Source: GWB2-37-7 sp942492835
Lineage (GTDB): Bacteria > Bacillota > Clostridia > Lutisporales > Lutisporaceae
Direction of reading: 5' to 3'
Length of the DNA stretch: 64,000 bases
Assembly: GCA_942492835.1 (NCBI GenBank)
Contig: OW818645.1
Span: forward strand, 3,782,001-3,846,000
In this document: positions 49,899-58,110 of the stretch, piece by piece
Layout: the number at the start of each line of letters is the position of its first letter
How positions within the stretch are numbered: the first letter of the stretch is position 1
The notes under the pieces: generated by a model
Told to the model about the DNA's origin: nothing
Seen by the model: only the letters and a program-made list of their open reading frames with translations
Database searches by the model: none
Made by a program: the position numbers and the translations under genes

Positions 49899-51002
49899 AT
49901 GGAAAAAGAACTAACCATTGAAGAATGGAGGGAGCAGAAGTCAAAGAAAAGAGCATCTTTTATAGCAATGCAAAGACTGCCTTATGAAATAAAAGTCAGA
50001 AGAGCAGAAATTCGAGCACATGAATTTTTACAGGAGATAGAATCCAGAGGACACGATTGTCATATATCAGTTGGGGGATTAGATAGTATAACTTTACATT
50101 TGTTTTTAAAGAGCATAGGAATTGATGTTCCTGCTATTTCGGTATCTGCACTTGAAGACAAGAGCATACAGCAAGTTCACAAACAACTTGGAATTGAATC
50201 AATTAAAGCTTATAAAACAAAAGTGGAAGTGCTTAACGAAGTAGGTTTTCCAGTCGTATCAAAGAAGATTGCAGGCAGAATAGACCTTTTACAACACCCA
50301 ACAGATAAAAACAAAACAGTGCGACATGCAATAATCACGGGGGAGTGTGGTAAACAAGGACATTATGCAAAAAATAGCAGGATGCAGTTGCCTAAAAAGT
50401 GGCTAAAACTCTTCGCAGGAATGGAAAATACTGAATATGATACTGATTATAAAGAAGCTCCTTTCTTAGTATCAAATAAGTGTTGTTATTATCTGAAAGA
50501 AAAGCCTGCTGATGATTGGGCGAAGAAAAACAATAGTTATCCCTACCTTGGACTTATGGCAAGTGAGGGAGGACAAAGGGAAGAATCTCTTATGGAACAT
50601 GGCTGTAATTACTACGGAAAGACAGTAATAAGAAGTGCTCCTTTTGCAACATTTTTAAGACAGGATTTACTACAGCTCGCAATCGACTTGAAGGTACCAA
50701 TACCAGAGATATACGGAGAGATTGTTAGAGAACCTGACGGAACCTTAAAAACCACTCTTGCACAAAGAACTGGATGTAGCATGTGTGGATTTGGCATACA
50801 TATGGAGAAGCGCCCTCATCGCTTCGACAGACTTAGGGAGAGAAACCCAAAGGAGTGGGAGTTCTGGATGTACAACTGCTGCACTGATGAAGCAACAGGT
50901 GAGAAATACGGTTGGGGCAGGGTCTTAGATTATATTGGGGTAGGTTGGGAAGATGTCTATGAAGAACCGGAACAGTACCAACAGCTCATGATGGACATAT
51001 AG
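49899..51002 (+). CDS. Phage PAPS reductase-like (PP-loop) protein
   Basis: This 367-residue protein of the adenine-nucleotide alpha-hydrolase/PAPS reductase superfamily has the PP-loop SVGGLDSITLHLFL near residue 55 (SGGxDS-like) and a C-terminal Cys cluster (GCSMCGFG, NCCTDE). The canonical Lys of SGGKDS is Leu here. Phages encode many such proteins; roles in DNA or tRNA modification or sulfur transfer are proposed but unproven. It starts 4 bases after the previous stop. Confidence 0.7.
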   Translation: MEKELTIEEWREQKSKKRASFIAMQRLPYEIKVRRAEIRAHEFLQEIESRGHDCHISVGGLDSITLHLFLKSIGIDVPAISVSALEDKSIQQVHKQLGIESIKAYKTKVEVLNEVGFPVVSKKIAGRIDLLQHPTDKNKTVRHAIITGECGKQGHYAKNSRMQLPKKWLKLFAGMENTEYDTDYKEAPFLVSNKCCYYLKEKPADDWAKKNNSYPYLGLMASEGGQREESLMEHGCNYYGKTVIRSAPFATFLRQDLLQLAIDLKVPIPEIYGEIVREPDGTLKTTLAQRTGCSMCGFGIHMEKRPHRFDRLRERNPKEWEFWMYNCCTDEATGEKYGWGRVLDYIGVGWEDVYEEPEQYQQLMMDI

Positions 51003-51073
51003 CGCATCACAAATAAACTGCTCAATAGCAAGACAAGCCCAAGAAGATAAAAAATATTTTGGAGGTTGAACAA

Positions 51074-51667
51074 ATGAAAAAGATTACTAAAATTGAGCTT
51101 CCTGAAAGGGAGAAACTTATTGAAGCACTATCCGGGTTCGTTGGAAAGACAAAAGCAATGCGCAATGCATCAAAGACATTCTATGTATCGATAGGAACTA
51201 TTGCAAAGTGGGTTAAGGAACTTGACATACAGTTTGATGAGACCGGCACTGTCATTATAGATAGCTTAGAAACAGAGAAGAAAGAAGCTCCAGTGATTAA
51301 AGAGTTAGATGACTCACTGAAAAATATGGGGCCTTTGCTTAAGGAAATAGAATTGGAAGTTAAGCCAGTGACCTTAATTACTGATAGTGAAACCATAGCA
51401 GATATTACAGTAGCAAAACAAGCAGCTAAACAAGAACCAAATGTTGGGTCTGGATTTCTAGAACGAGATATACAAAAAGTAACTGAATATCTCACAGATC
51501 TAGATACAAAGAAATTGAATTACGAAATTGGATATGCAGAATATGACATTAAGAATATTTTGGTGCAGGTTGATTTTAGACAAAAGCATGTATGTATTAA
51601 TGGCAGCAAAGATATGACATTTGAAGAGTGCGACGGAGTGCTTGACCTGCTAAATCAAATTATATGA
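51074..51667 (+). CDS. Hypothetical phage protein with helix-turn-helix-like N-terminus
   Basis: The 197-residue protein has an N-terminal segment MRNASKTFYVSIGTIAKWVKEL that looks like a helix-turn-helix, an acidic linker and a beta-rich C-terminus. It may be an early regulator. The ATG at 51074 follows TTGGAGG. It overlaps the next gene by 4 bases. Confidence 0.5.
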   Translation: MKKITKIELPEREKLIEALSGFVGKTKAMRNASKTFYVSIGTIAKWVKELDIQFDETGTVIIDSLETEKKEAPVIKELDDSLKNMGPLLKEIELEVKPVTLITDSETIADITVAKQAAKQEPNVGSGFLERDIQKVTEYLTDLDTKKLNYEIGYAEYDIKNILVQVDFRQKHVCINGSKDMTFEECDGVLDLLNQII

Positions 51668-51873
51668 GCAAGGCGCCTTGTAGAGATTGTCCAGATAGAA
51701 CAGTAACTTGCCATAGCGAATGTACAAAATATCTACAATACTCTGGCGAAAGGCAAGAAGTTTACAAGGAACGCCATGAAAGAATTGATTTATTATATGG
51801 CATCAATGATATCAAGGAAAGAAGCATTAAGAAAAATACAGGGAACTCATCCCCATACTTAAAGTGCCATTAG
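51664..51873 (+). CDS. Small Cys-rich phage protein
   Basis: In this 69-residue protein the N-terminal CRDCPDRTVTCHSECTKY is a recurrent Firmicute-phage motif, probably a zinc site. It is coupled to the upstream gene (ATGA overlap). The role is unknown. Confidence 0.65.
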   Translation: MSKAPCRDCPDRTVTCHSECTKYLQYSGERQEVYKERHERIDLLYGINDIKERSIKKNTGNSSPYLKCH

Positions 51874-51893
51874 AAATAGGGAGGTCGCTAACT

Positions 51894-52112
51894 TTGAAAG
51901 GTCGAGCGCATGAAATAGTATTTTATCCTGACTCGGAAATGCAGGATGCAATTGCTGAACTAAGGCAAGCAGAAACAATGTTTAATAATGCACAGAACAA
52001 TTTCAGAATTGATGAAGCAGATTTAAGAATACAAGTTGCAAAGAAGCGTATAGAAGCCATACGACATGAAAGGGGTGATTTGTTTGTTGAGAAAGTGGTT
52101 AGAGAAGCGTAG
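51894..52112 (+). CDS. Hypothetical phage protein (coiled coil)
   Basis: This is a 72-residue helical protein (AIAELRQAETMFNNAQNNFRI then DEADLRIQVAKKRIEAIRHE). The TTG at 51894 follows AGGGAGG. This pattern is frequent in Clostridium phages, but no function is known. Confidence 0.55.
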   Translation: MKGRAHEIVFYPDSEMQDAIAELRQAETMFNNAQNNFRIDEADLRIQVAKKRIEAIRHERGDLFVEKVVREA

Positions 52113-52176
52113 AGAGAATAAGAAATTCAGAAAGCTTATGAATCAAGTGGATGAGATCAGAGAGAGCTTGATATAA
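52084..52176 (+). CDS. Small basic ORF (30 aa)
   Basis: A 30-codon frame from TTG, rich in Arg/Lys, overlaps the end of the previous gene and ends two bases before the next. GGGGTGA lies just upstream. It could be a real coupled mini-gene or chance. Confidence 0.3.
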   Translation: MLRKWLEKRRENKKFRKLMNQVDEIRESLI

Positions 52177-52177
52177 G

Positions 52178-52381
52178 ATGCAAGCTTATGATGTAAAACG
52201 TAAGAGAATAGTTAATGTCACGAGGGTTACAGAAAGCGGTGCAATAGCAATTTATACAGTGCCAAGTGACCCAAAAGAAGCAGGCAAGTGGTACTATCCG
52301 CTAATAGAGAACGGTAAGAATGTTGAAACTTTTGAGATTTTGGAACATGAACAAATATCAATGTTTAGTGAGGTGAAATAG
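52178..52381 (+). CDS. Hypothetical phage protein (67 aa)
   Basis: This 67-residue protein is beta-rich in appearance (RIVNVTRVTESGAIAIYTVP) with a C-terminal acidic end. No family was recognised. It abuts the next gene directly. Confidence 0.5.
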   Translation: MQAYDVKRKRIVNVTRVTESGAIAIYTVPSDPKEAGKWYYPLIENGKNVETFEILEHEQISMFSEVK

Positions 52382-52966
52382 TTGAAGAAACCAATTTTAT
52401 TTTCAACAACTATGGTACAAGCCATTTGGGACGGTAGAAAAACACAGACGAGAAGGATAGTAAAACCGCAACCGACATTTGTAAATCAAGAAGCTAAATA
52501 TGCAATAAAAGAAATTGAAGGTAAACCTTTCATAGAATGTAATTGCTTTTGTAAAGTCGGAGATATTTTATGGGTTAGGGAAACATGGAAGAAATTTAAG
52601 AAAAGAGTAGGAATGGGTAATGATTGCCGCATTGAAGAGTTTTACGGATATAAGGCAGATGAAAATAACCCAACGAACCCTTCTGAATTTTATGATGGGA
52701 AATGGCACCCATCAATTCATATGCCAAGGTCAGCTTCAAGACTATTCCTAAAGGTCAAGAGTGTAAGGGTTGGGAGATTGCAAGATATCACAGAGGAAGA
52801 TGCAATGGCCGAAGGGGTTAAGGGCATCCCAAGAAGTAGGGAGTTATATCCAATAGATGATTATATTTTCCCATTTAAGAGTTTATGGGACAGTATCTAT
52901 AAATCACAAGGCTATGGATGGGATAGTAATTGTTGGGTATGGGTAGTGGAATTCGAAAAGATATAA
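52382..52966 (+). CDS. Phage ASCH/PUA-like domain protein
   Basis: This 194-residue protein opens PILFSTTMVQAIWDGRKTQTRRIVKPQP and contains VGDILWVRETW and CWVWVVEFE, the pattern of phage ASCH-type proteins thought to bind RNA or modified nucleotides. The TTG start directly follows the previous stop. Confidence 0.7.
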   Translation: MKKPILFSTTMVQAIWDGRKTQTRRIVKPQPTFVNQEAKYAIKEIEGKPFIECNCFCKVGDILWVRETWKKFKKRVGMGNDCRIEEFYGYKADENNPTNPSEFYDGKWHPSIHMPRSASRLFLKVKSVRVGRLQDITEEDAMAEGVKGIPRSRELYPIDDYIFPFKSLWDSIYKSQGYGWDSNCWVWVVEFEKI

Positions 52967-52978
52967 TGGGTGATTTAA

Positions 52979-53521
52979 ATGCAAATTACATGTAGCAATA
53001 AACCTAATAATATGGGCGATAACGAAAAATGGATATCAAGCTATGAGGAGACTTATAGTGTAGATACGTTAGGAAGTGTTTATAGTTATAAGTTCAATAA
53101 GAAAAAGAAAATAAAAAGCAGACCTGATGCAAAGGGATATTTGTTAGTTGGTCTTCATCATAATGGAATAACAAAGACTCACAAGGTCCATCGCATAGTT
53201 GCCATGGCTTTTATACCAAATCCTGAAAATAAACCGCAAGTAAACCATAAAGATGGTAATAAACAAAATAACTACTATTGTAATTTAGAATGGGCTACAA
53301 GTGAGGAAAATTTATTACATGCATATAGAACAGGGTTAAAAAATAGCGATCATTCTGGAAAACCTGTTATTAGTATCAATTTGAATACCAGCATATCAAC
53401 AAGATTTAATAGCATGCATGAAGCTGAGCGATTAACAGGCATTAGTTATAAGGGCATATGTGCTTGCTGTAAGGGTCAAATAAAAACATCGGGCGGTCTT
53501 AGGTGGATTTATGCAAAATAA
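52979..53521 (+). CDS. HNH homing endonuclease (NUMOD4 type)
   Basis: The 180-residue free-standing endonuclease has an N-terminal NUMOD4-like domain (EKWISSYEETYSVDTLGSVYS), an HNH_3 core (HKVHRIVAMAFIPNPENKPQVNHKDGNKQNNYYCNLEWATSEEN) and a C-terminal NUMOD1-like DNA-binding helix (SMHEAERLTGISYKGICACCKGQ). It is probably a selfish element in the early region, inserted between genes and not within one. Confidence 0.88.
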   Translation: MQITCSNKPNNMGDNEKWISSYEETYSVDTLGSVYSYKFNKKKKIKSRPDAKGYLLVGLHHNGITKTHKVHRIVAMAFIPNPENKPQVNHKDGNKQNNYYCNLEWATSEENLLHAYRTGLKNSDHSGKPVISINLNTSISTRFNSMHEAERLTGISYKGICACCKGQIKTSGGLRWIYAK

Positions 53522-53603
53522 AAAATGACTGCTAAAAAGCAGCCGAGTAAATATTCAATTAATTATAACTCTAATCAAAAATAAAAACAAGGAGGCGAAT
53601 GTA

Positions 53604-54002
53604 TTGGATATTCAAGAGTTTGCAAACATGCTTGATGGCCGAGATTATGGCAAAGAAATCACCAAAGACGAGGAAAAACAAGCCAAAGAATTAGGGTTTG
53701 TGGTAGTTTTTGGAGCATCTGACGACCTTGCAGAGTTCAGAGGGGCTATGCATGAGGAAGCAGATTGCTTAGAAGGTGCAGAAATTCTTCTTGATAAAAA
53801 TGGACTATTCCAAGACTGTGAATGTAATTGCAACCATAGCGAAAAGGCTAAGGGAAATTGCAAGTCAATTAAGGCTTTTTGGTGTAAGAATGGATTTTCT
53901 TGGACTTATGCAACGGATATACCTCATGCAACTTTTGACATCCTGGAGGACGAAGAGAAGTACTGCAAGGGCATAGTGTTCGAGATAAAGAGCTTGGAAT
54001 AG
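53604..54002 (+). CDS. Hypothetical phage protein (132 aa)
   Basis: This acidic protein has a Cys cluster (DCECNCNHSEKAKGNCKSIKAFWC) and aromatic residues near the C-terminus (SWTYATDIPHATFDI). The TTG start follows GGAGGCGAA. No family was recognised beyond phage-specific. Confidence 0.5.
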   Translation: MDIQEFANMLDGRDYGKEITKDEEKQAKELGFVVVFGASDDLAEFRGAMHEEADCLEGAEILLDKNGLFQDCECNCNHSEKAKGNCKSIKAFWCKNGFSWTYATDIPHATFDILEDEEKYCKGIVFEIKSLE

Positions 54003-54025
54003 AACGAGTGAAGGGAGGTAGCCAA

Positions 54026-54256
54026 ATGATATTCGAAAAAGTACAGCAGATAACAGCGAAGCAACTTGAGATTGAGGAAGAAGAAGTTACATTAGAATCC
54101 AATCTTGATGATGATTTAGGTGCAGATGCGATTGACTTTATAGAAATTCTAATTGCTATTGAAGAAGAGTTTGATATTGAGATACCTGATGAAGATGCAG
54201 AAAAGCTTGATACAGTTAACGATATTGTCGAGTACATACAACAGTCCATAAGTTAG
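54026..54256 (+). CDS. Acyl carrier protein homologue lacking the phosphopantetheine serine
   Basis: The 76-residue protein aligns end to end with bacterial ACP: acidic helices, DDDLGADAIDFIEILIAIEEEFDIEIPDEDAEKLDTV. The normal GADSLD motif reads GADAID, with Ala35 (codon GCG at 54128-54130) where the 4'-phosphopantetheine-bearing Ser should be. It therefore should not carry acyl chains. It may act as a decoy that binds host ACP partners. The ATG at 54026 follows AGGGAGG. Confidence 0.8.
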   Translation: MIFEKVQQITAKQLEIEEEEVTLESNLDDDLGADAIDFIEILIAIEEEFDIEIPDEDAEKLDTVNDIVEYIQQSIS

Positions 54257-54397
54257 CTAGGGTCATATAAAGACTGCCGAGGGAGAACCCAATCTAAGAG
54301 CTAGTTGATGCTCAGGAAATGATTATTGGGCTGGCAGAAGAAATCTATCCCTATCAACTTAAGGAGGGCAAGTCTCTCCGTTACATGGAGGAATAGC
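54257..54397. other. Short region with possible decayed coding
   Basis: A 25-codon frame from ATG 54319 to a stop at 54394-54396 reads MIIGLAEEIYPYQLKEGKSL and more. In-frame codons continue upstream to a TAA with no start, so it may be the remnant of a longer gene. Otherwise nothing was recognised. Confidence 0.35.
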
Positions 54398-54523
54398 GTG
54401 GTGTTCAAGTGTAAAGCGACCTGCAAAGGTGCTAGGTGCTTTTCAGTGGAAACACTGTTTCCTACTCAAGAGGAAATAAAATATGCTAACCGGCAAGGGA
54501 AACACTTCTCCGGAGAATTGTGA
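54398..54523 (+). CDS. Small Cys-containing phage protein (41 aa)
   Basis: The GTG at 54398 follows TGGAGGA by 5 bases. The product starts VVFKCKATCKGARCFSVET, with three Cys that may bind metal. The frame extends upstream to 54326 without a ribosome site. Confidence 0.45.
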   Translation: MVFKCKATCKGARCFSVETLFPTQEEIKYANRQGKHFSGEL

Positions 54524-54603
54524 AAACGTGCGTTGCCGCTAGTGTGAACATCACCGAAGGATAATAACCTTCTTCCTCCTACAAATTCTGTGAGGTGTTA
54601 CAT

Positions 54604-54930
54604 ATGGAATATGAAATCATGAAGCCCATAGAGGGTAGTTCTAAAAGTTGCTTATGTTGTGGTCAGATACATAACACTTTGTCAATGGATGCAGTCATTG
54701 CAGTAGGTTTTGGATATGCAGCTGTTACAAAAAACGATAAAGAAGTATATAACGAGGATGTTGTATCAGAAGAAGAGTGTTGGACAGCGCAAGATGCAGA
54801 GAATGAAGCTAGTAAAGACCCTGACAACGACTGGCGAATTCATCTTGTCGCTCCACTAAGCGAAAGTCACTATCAAAGACAAGGCGAAGGTCATTGGGTA
54901 CTTTATGAAAAGGGCGAAGGGTTCGCATAA
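54604..54930 (+). CDS. Hypothetical phage protein (108 aa)
   Basis: This acidic protein has an N-terminal CLCCGQIHNTLSMDAVIAVGFGYAAVT zinc-ribbon-like half. The ATG at 54604 follows GAGGTG. It overlaps no neighbour, and the same GAGAGGTGTTACAT leader is reused before the next gene at 54945. Confidence 0.55.
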   Translation: MEYEIMKPIEGSSKSCLCCGQIHNTLSMDAVIAVGFGYAAVTKNDKEVYNEDVVSEEECWTAQDAENEASKDPDNDWRIHLVAPLSESHYQRQGEGHWVLYEKGEGFA

Positions 54931-54944
54931 GAGAGGTGTTACAT

Positions 54945-55103
54945 ATGACAAGGATAAGCGGTTGTATCTGTAAAGAATGCGGAGAACCGTTCACAATGGA
55001 AAACAAAGAAATAATGTGGTACGAAAACAAAGGTTGGGAACAACCAAAACGATGTTTGAAATGCAGGGTGAAGAGAAGGGAGGCGAATAAGAAAAGTGAT
55101 TGA
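54945..55103 (+). CDS. Small zinc-ribbon phage protein (52 aa)
   Basis: This 52-residue protein has CKECGE and CLKCR pairs and a basic tail, as in phage zinc-ribbon peptides. The ATG follows GAGAGGTG. It overlaps the next gene by 8 bases. Confidence 0.65.
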   Translation: MTRISGCICKECGEPFTMENKEIMWYENKGWEQPKRCLKCRVKRREANKKSD

Positions 55104-55419
55104 TTATAAAAAGTTGACAGCTGACATTATTAAGGCAAAGGAAGCAGCAATAGAAGCTGGCAAAGGTGAGGATAGTGGTACTGCAAATCTTGACACTATG
55201 ACAATCAAACTACCAAGGGCAAATGAAAAGAAGGTTATAGAGGCAGTTAAAGCAGCAGGGTTATATACAAGAGGCAGGCGGGAATGGATTGGCTCCAGGT
55301 TCTTTATACTACCGCCTACATGCGGTCGAGGTAATTCCAGGGTAAGGGCAACAGAAGCTATGCGAAATGTTATGCGTGAGGCTGGCTGGGATGTACTGAT
55401 GTATTGTCAGATGGATTAG
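55096..55419 (+). CDS. Hypothetical phage protein (107 aa)
   Basis: This 107-residue alpha/beta protein (KKVIEAVKAAGLYTRGRREWIG...RATEAMRNVMREAGWDVLMYC) begins with GTG inside the end of the previous gene. No family was recognised. Confidence 0.5.
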   Translation: MIDYKKLTADIIKAKEAAIEAGKGEDSGTANLDTMTIKLPRANEKKVIEAVKAAGLYTRGRREWIGSRFFILPPTCGRGNSRVRATEAMRNVMREAGWDVLMYCQMD

Positions 55420-55431
55420 GGGAGGCGAAGA

Positions 55432-55602
55432 ATGGATAAGTCTAATTTATCAAAAATTATTGCTTTAGCAATGCTTGAATCAATGAATGTAATGACAGAA
55501 AGACCTGAGCGCAGGTATTCTCCACCACAAAAGAAGGGTGCCAGTCCATATAAGAAAGCAAAGCGCAAAACAGCACAGGCGAGCAAGAAGCGGAATAGGT
55601 AG
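55432..55602 (+). CDS. Small basic phage protein (56 aa)
   Basis: The N-terminal helix (SNLSKIIALAMLESMNVMTE) is followed by a Lys/Arg-rich tail. AGGGGAGGCG lies just before the ATG. It may bind nucleic acid. Confidence 0.5.
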   Translation: MDKSNLSKIIALAMLESMNVMTERPERRYSPPQKKGASPYKKAKRKTAQASKKRNR

Positions 55603-55617
55603 GGGGCGTTCAAGTAA

Positions 55618-56094
55618 ATGACAATACAAAAGTTAATGACGTTTAATGCAAAGTGTCTAAGAACCAAATGTGAGGTAGTCACAGACTTCAACGATGAACT
55701 TAGCCAGCTTTCTACAGACATGATTGAAACAATGATTAAGCATGATGGCATAGGGTTAGCAGCTCCACAGGTTGGAGTTACAAAGCGTGTAATTGTTGTT
55801 ACTGATGTTTCAGTTGAAACACCTAGATATTTCACTGTAGTAAATCCTAAGATTACATTTTATGAAGGGCTTAAAGAAGCAGTTGAAGGTTGTCTGAGTT
55901 ATCCAGGTATGAAAAAAGCAATTAAGCGACCAACTCATATCAAGGTAATAGGTCAAAGCATACTAGGAGAGCCACTTACATTCGATGTATACGACTTACA
56001 AGCTCGCATTTTCTGCCATGAAATTGACCACTTAAACGGCATGTGCAGTGTTGCAAAGAAAAAGAAACAAGGGAGGAGAGAACTTGAAAACTGA
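55618..56094 (+). CDS. def: Prophage peptide deformylase
   Basis: This enzyme removes the formyl group from nascent proteins. All three family motifs are intact in 158 residues: GIGLAAPQ (44-51), EGCLS (90-94, Cys92 metal ligand) and HEIDH (134-138). The normal length and motifs suggest an active metal enzyme. Phage deformylases are known, mainly from marine phages; finding one in the early region of a clostridial prophage is uncommon. The ORF begins 15 bases after the previous stop. Confidence 0.92.
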   Translation: MTIQKLMTFNAKCLRTKCEVVTDFNDELSQLSTDMIETMIKHDGIGLAAPQVGVTKRVIVVTDVSVETPRYFTVVNPKITFYEGLKEAVEGCLSYPGMKKAIKRPTHIKVIGQSILGEPLTFDVYDLQARIFCHEIDHLNGMCSVAKKKKQGRRELEN

Positions 56095-56623
56095 AAAAGT
56101 ATTAAATTCTTTAAATCTGATGATTAAAGAACTTGAAGTAATCCCAATGGAAAACCATGATAACGATTACTGGAATAAATTTCACACATTTAGAGATGCA
56201 AGAGACATTGTTGAACATTCGATAAGTGGAAAGAAACCATGTATTGAATGCGGGGAAAAGATGGTTTGTCCAAAATGTGCGCCTGTAATGGAAAAAACCA
56301 ATTCAATAATTATAAGGTACAAAGATACTGATTACAACGGTGGTTATCCAAATGTGCTAGTCATTACACCAATGTTCACAAATGCATATGATCAAACAGT
56401 AAGTTGTGCCACCTTAACAGGAGATAACTTCTTCCATCCAGGCAATAAAACAGCAGGCTATACATATATGGAACGTGGTACTATCGAGAATACAGCACAT
56501 ATTCTAGCAAATGTTGATGTTGAAACTTGGTGCAGGTTGTTTGGTTTCCCTAAGAATCGCTTATTAATGGCAAGAGATATTCAATTGCAGTTGAGAAAAT
56601 ATCTCGGAATGGAGCTTATATGA
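56084..56623 (+). CDS. Hypothetical phage protein (179 aa)
   Basis: The TTG at 56084 follows GGGAGGAG inside the deformylase gene. The protein has a Cys cluster (CIECGEKMVCPKCAP, residues about 50-65) and an alpha/beta C-terminal half. No family was recognised. It overlaps deformylase by 11 bases and the next gene by 4. Confidence 0.5.
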   Translation: MKTEKVLNSLNLMIKELEVIPMENHDNDYWNKFHTFRDARDIVEHSISGKKPCIECGEKMVCPKCAPVMEKTNSIIIRYKDTDYNGGYPNVLVITPMFTNAYDQTVSCATLTGDNFFHPGNKTAGYTYMERGTIENTAHILANVDVETWCRLFGFPKNRLLMARDIQLQLRKYLGMELI

Positions 56624-56850
56624 AAAGAAAGAAACCAAAGCTAAGTGGTTTGCATAAAGGTGACAAGGTAGTGATGCATACATGTTATGAAGCATCGATG
56701 GAAAAGAACAAAGATAAGGTATGGACTGTTGAGTCTGAACCGTGGGATTTATGCGGTAGCGAGGTTGTATTACTTGAAGGAAAGTCAGGCGGTTTTGCTA
56801 CTGAATTCCTTAGGAAAGTAAATGGTGAGGTGACTGAAAATGGCAAATGA
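56620..56850 (+). CDS. Hypothetical phage protein (76 aa)
   Basis: This basic 76-residue protein (LSGLHKGDKVVMHTCYEASMEK then VWTVESEPW) looks like a small SH3-like barrel. It overlaps the upstream gene by 4 bases (ATGA). The function is unknown. Confidence 0.5.
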   Translation: MKRKKPKLSGLHKGDKVVMHTCYEASMEKNKDKVWTVESEPWDLCGSEVVLLEGKSGGFATEFLRKVNGEVTENGK

Positions 56851-57046
56851 TACACCTGTAATGTCCACAGAACAAGCACTAGAAGAACTGTGAGAACGTG
56901 TAAAGATTCGTAATCAAATGGGTGGTGCATTGTACTATAACATTCTTAATGATGAATGCTGCCAACTTGCAAATAAATGCGTTAGTCTTGGATGCAACAG
57001 AGCAGAGGTTGAAAAGATATTGGGACATGGAACATTCCAAAGATAA
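56840..57046 (+). pseudogene. Phage gene with in-frame TGA
   Basis: From the ATG at 56840 the frame reads MANDTPVMSTEQALEEL, then TGA at 56891-56893, and continues ERVKIRNQMGGALYYNILND with further residues to TAA at 57044. Changing TGA to CGA (Arg) would restore one 68-codon gene. The second part has a sensible composition and Cys pair, so a nonsense mutation is the simplest reading. Confidence 0.6.
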
Positions 57047-57085
57047 AGAGCTACCATCTTAATAATAAATATGGGGAGGATTGCA

Positions 57086-58096
57086 ATGAGAAACATCAAT
57101 GAAATCATAGTCAGCAAAGCTACAGTGAATATGCTGGATAAAGCAAATAACAACATAGTGTTTTCAGACAGCGAGATTATCCTAAATGAAATTTCATATG
57201 AGTACCTAGAAAAACATATCTTAAAACTCTTTAGAAATGATGATGCAAGAACAGCACGTTTTGATGGAGAGCAAAATATCGTTAAATCAATTTGTAGTGA
57301 AATATTCGAAGACCACAATACCTTTATAAGCAGCACTAAAAAGCTTGCACAGTACTTCTTCAAATGCATTGCCAATGACGAGCAAGAAGCTTCAGGTGAC
57401 TTTGTAGCTTGTTTGATTGATACACAGGCTGGTATTCATTTAGTTCTTATGAAGCTTGATTTTACTGAAACATACTCACATTACCTTAAGAACTTTGATG
57501 ATAAATCAGTAATCAACGTGGCAATGAATAAAACTGGATTGCCAGGGTTAGGACAAAGAGTTTCAAAGGCAGTAATCATCAAGCAACCCAAAGAGGGTGA
57601 AGAATTCCAACTTCTAGTAATTGATAAGGCATGGGACAGCACATTTATTCATTCATTCCTTAGGTGCGAGTTTGTGAGGGACAAACTAGAGAATACCAAG
57701 ATACTACATACAATTTCAGAGCGGTTTGCTAGAAGAGCATTCAAAGATGATGCGCAAGGCGCAGAAACATTTAGAAAAAGTATCGCAGAGGAATTAATAA
57801 GTGCAGAAAGCTTTGATATTGACCAAGTTGCAAAAGAATGTTTGCAAGATGAGGTACGTGTAAATGAATTCAAAGCTGCCTTAGTCAATGAAGGCATTAT
57901 AGAAAATGATGTCCGTATAGACCGAACTTGGGCAGAAAAGAAGCTACAGAGGAAAAGACTTAAGATAGATAAATCAATTGAGCTGTACATTGATACTGAT
58001 GCTTATAAAGACAAGGATAAATTCCAGATTAAGAGAAATGGCGACGGAACAATTGATATAGTCTTGAAGAATGTCAGGAACTACATAGAGAAGTAA
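57086..58096 (+). CDS. Nucleoid-associated protein NdpA-like
   Basis: This 336-residue member of the 37-kDa nucleoid-associated family (NA37/YejK) has ARFDGEQNIVKSICSEIF..., GDFVACLIDTQAGIHLVLMKLDFTETYSHY, and RFARRAFKDDAQGAETFRKSIAEEL. Family proteins bind double-stranded DNA. The ATG at 57086 follows GGGGAGG; the upstream ATG at 57071 contains that site. It heads the recombination block. Confidence 0.82.
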   Translation: MRNINEIIVSKATVNMLDKANNNIVFSDSEIILNEISYEYLEKHILKLFRNDDARTARFDGEQNIVKSICSEIFEDHNTFISSTKKLAQYFFKCIANDEQEASGDFVACLIDTQAGIHLVLMKLDFTETYSHYLKNFDDKSVINVAMNKTGLPGLGQRVSKAVIIKQPKEGEEFQLLVIDKAWDSTFIHSFLRCEFVRDKLENTKILHTISERFARRAFKDDAQGAETFRKSIAEELISAESFDIDQVAKECLQDEVRVNEFKAALVNEGIIENDVRIDRTWAEKKLQRKRLKIDKSIELYIDTDAYKDKDKFQIKRNGDGTIDIVLKNVRNYIEK

Positions 58097-58110
58097 GGGA
58101 GGCGCAGAAA

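Noticed and set aside
54008..54256. Longer ACP-like start at GTG 54008
   Set aside because: The extension encodes the ribosome site (AGGGAGG) and the ACP family begins near the ATG at 54026.
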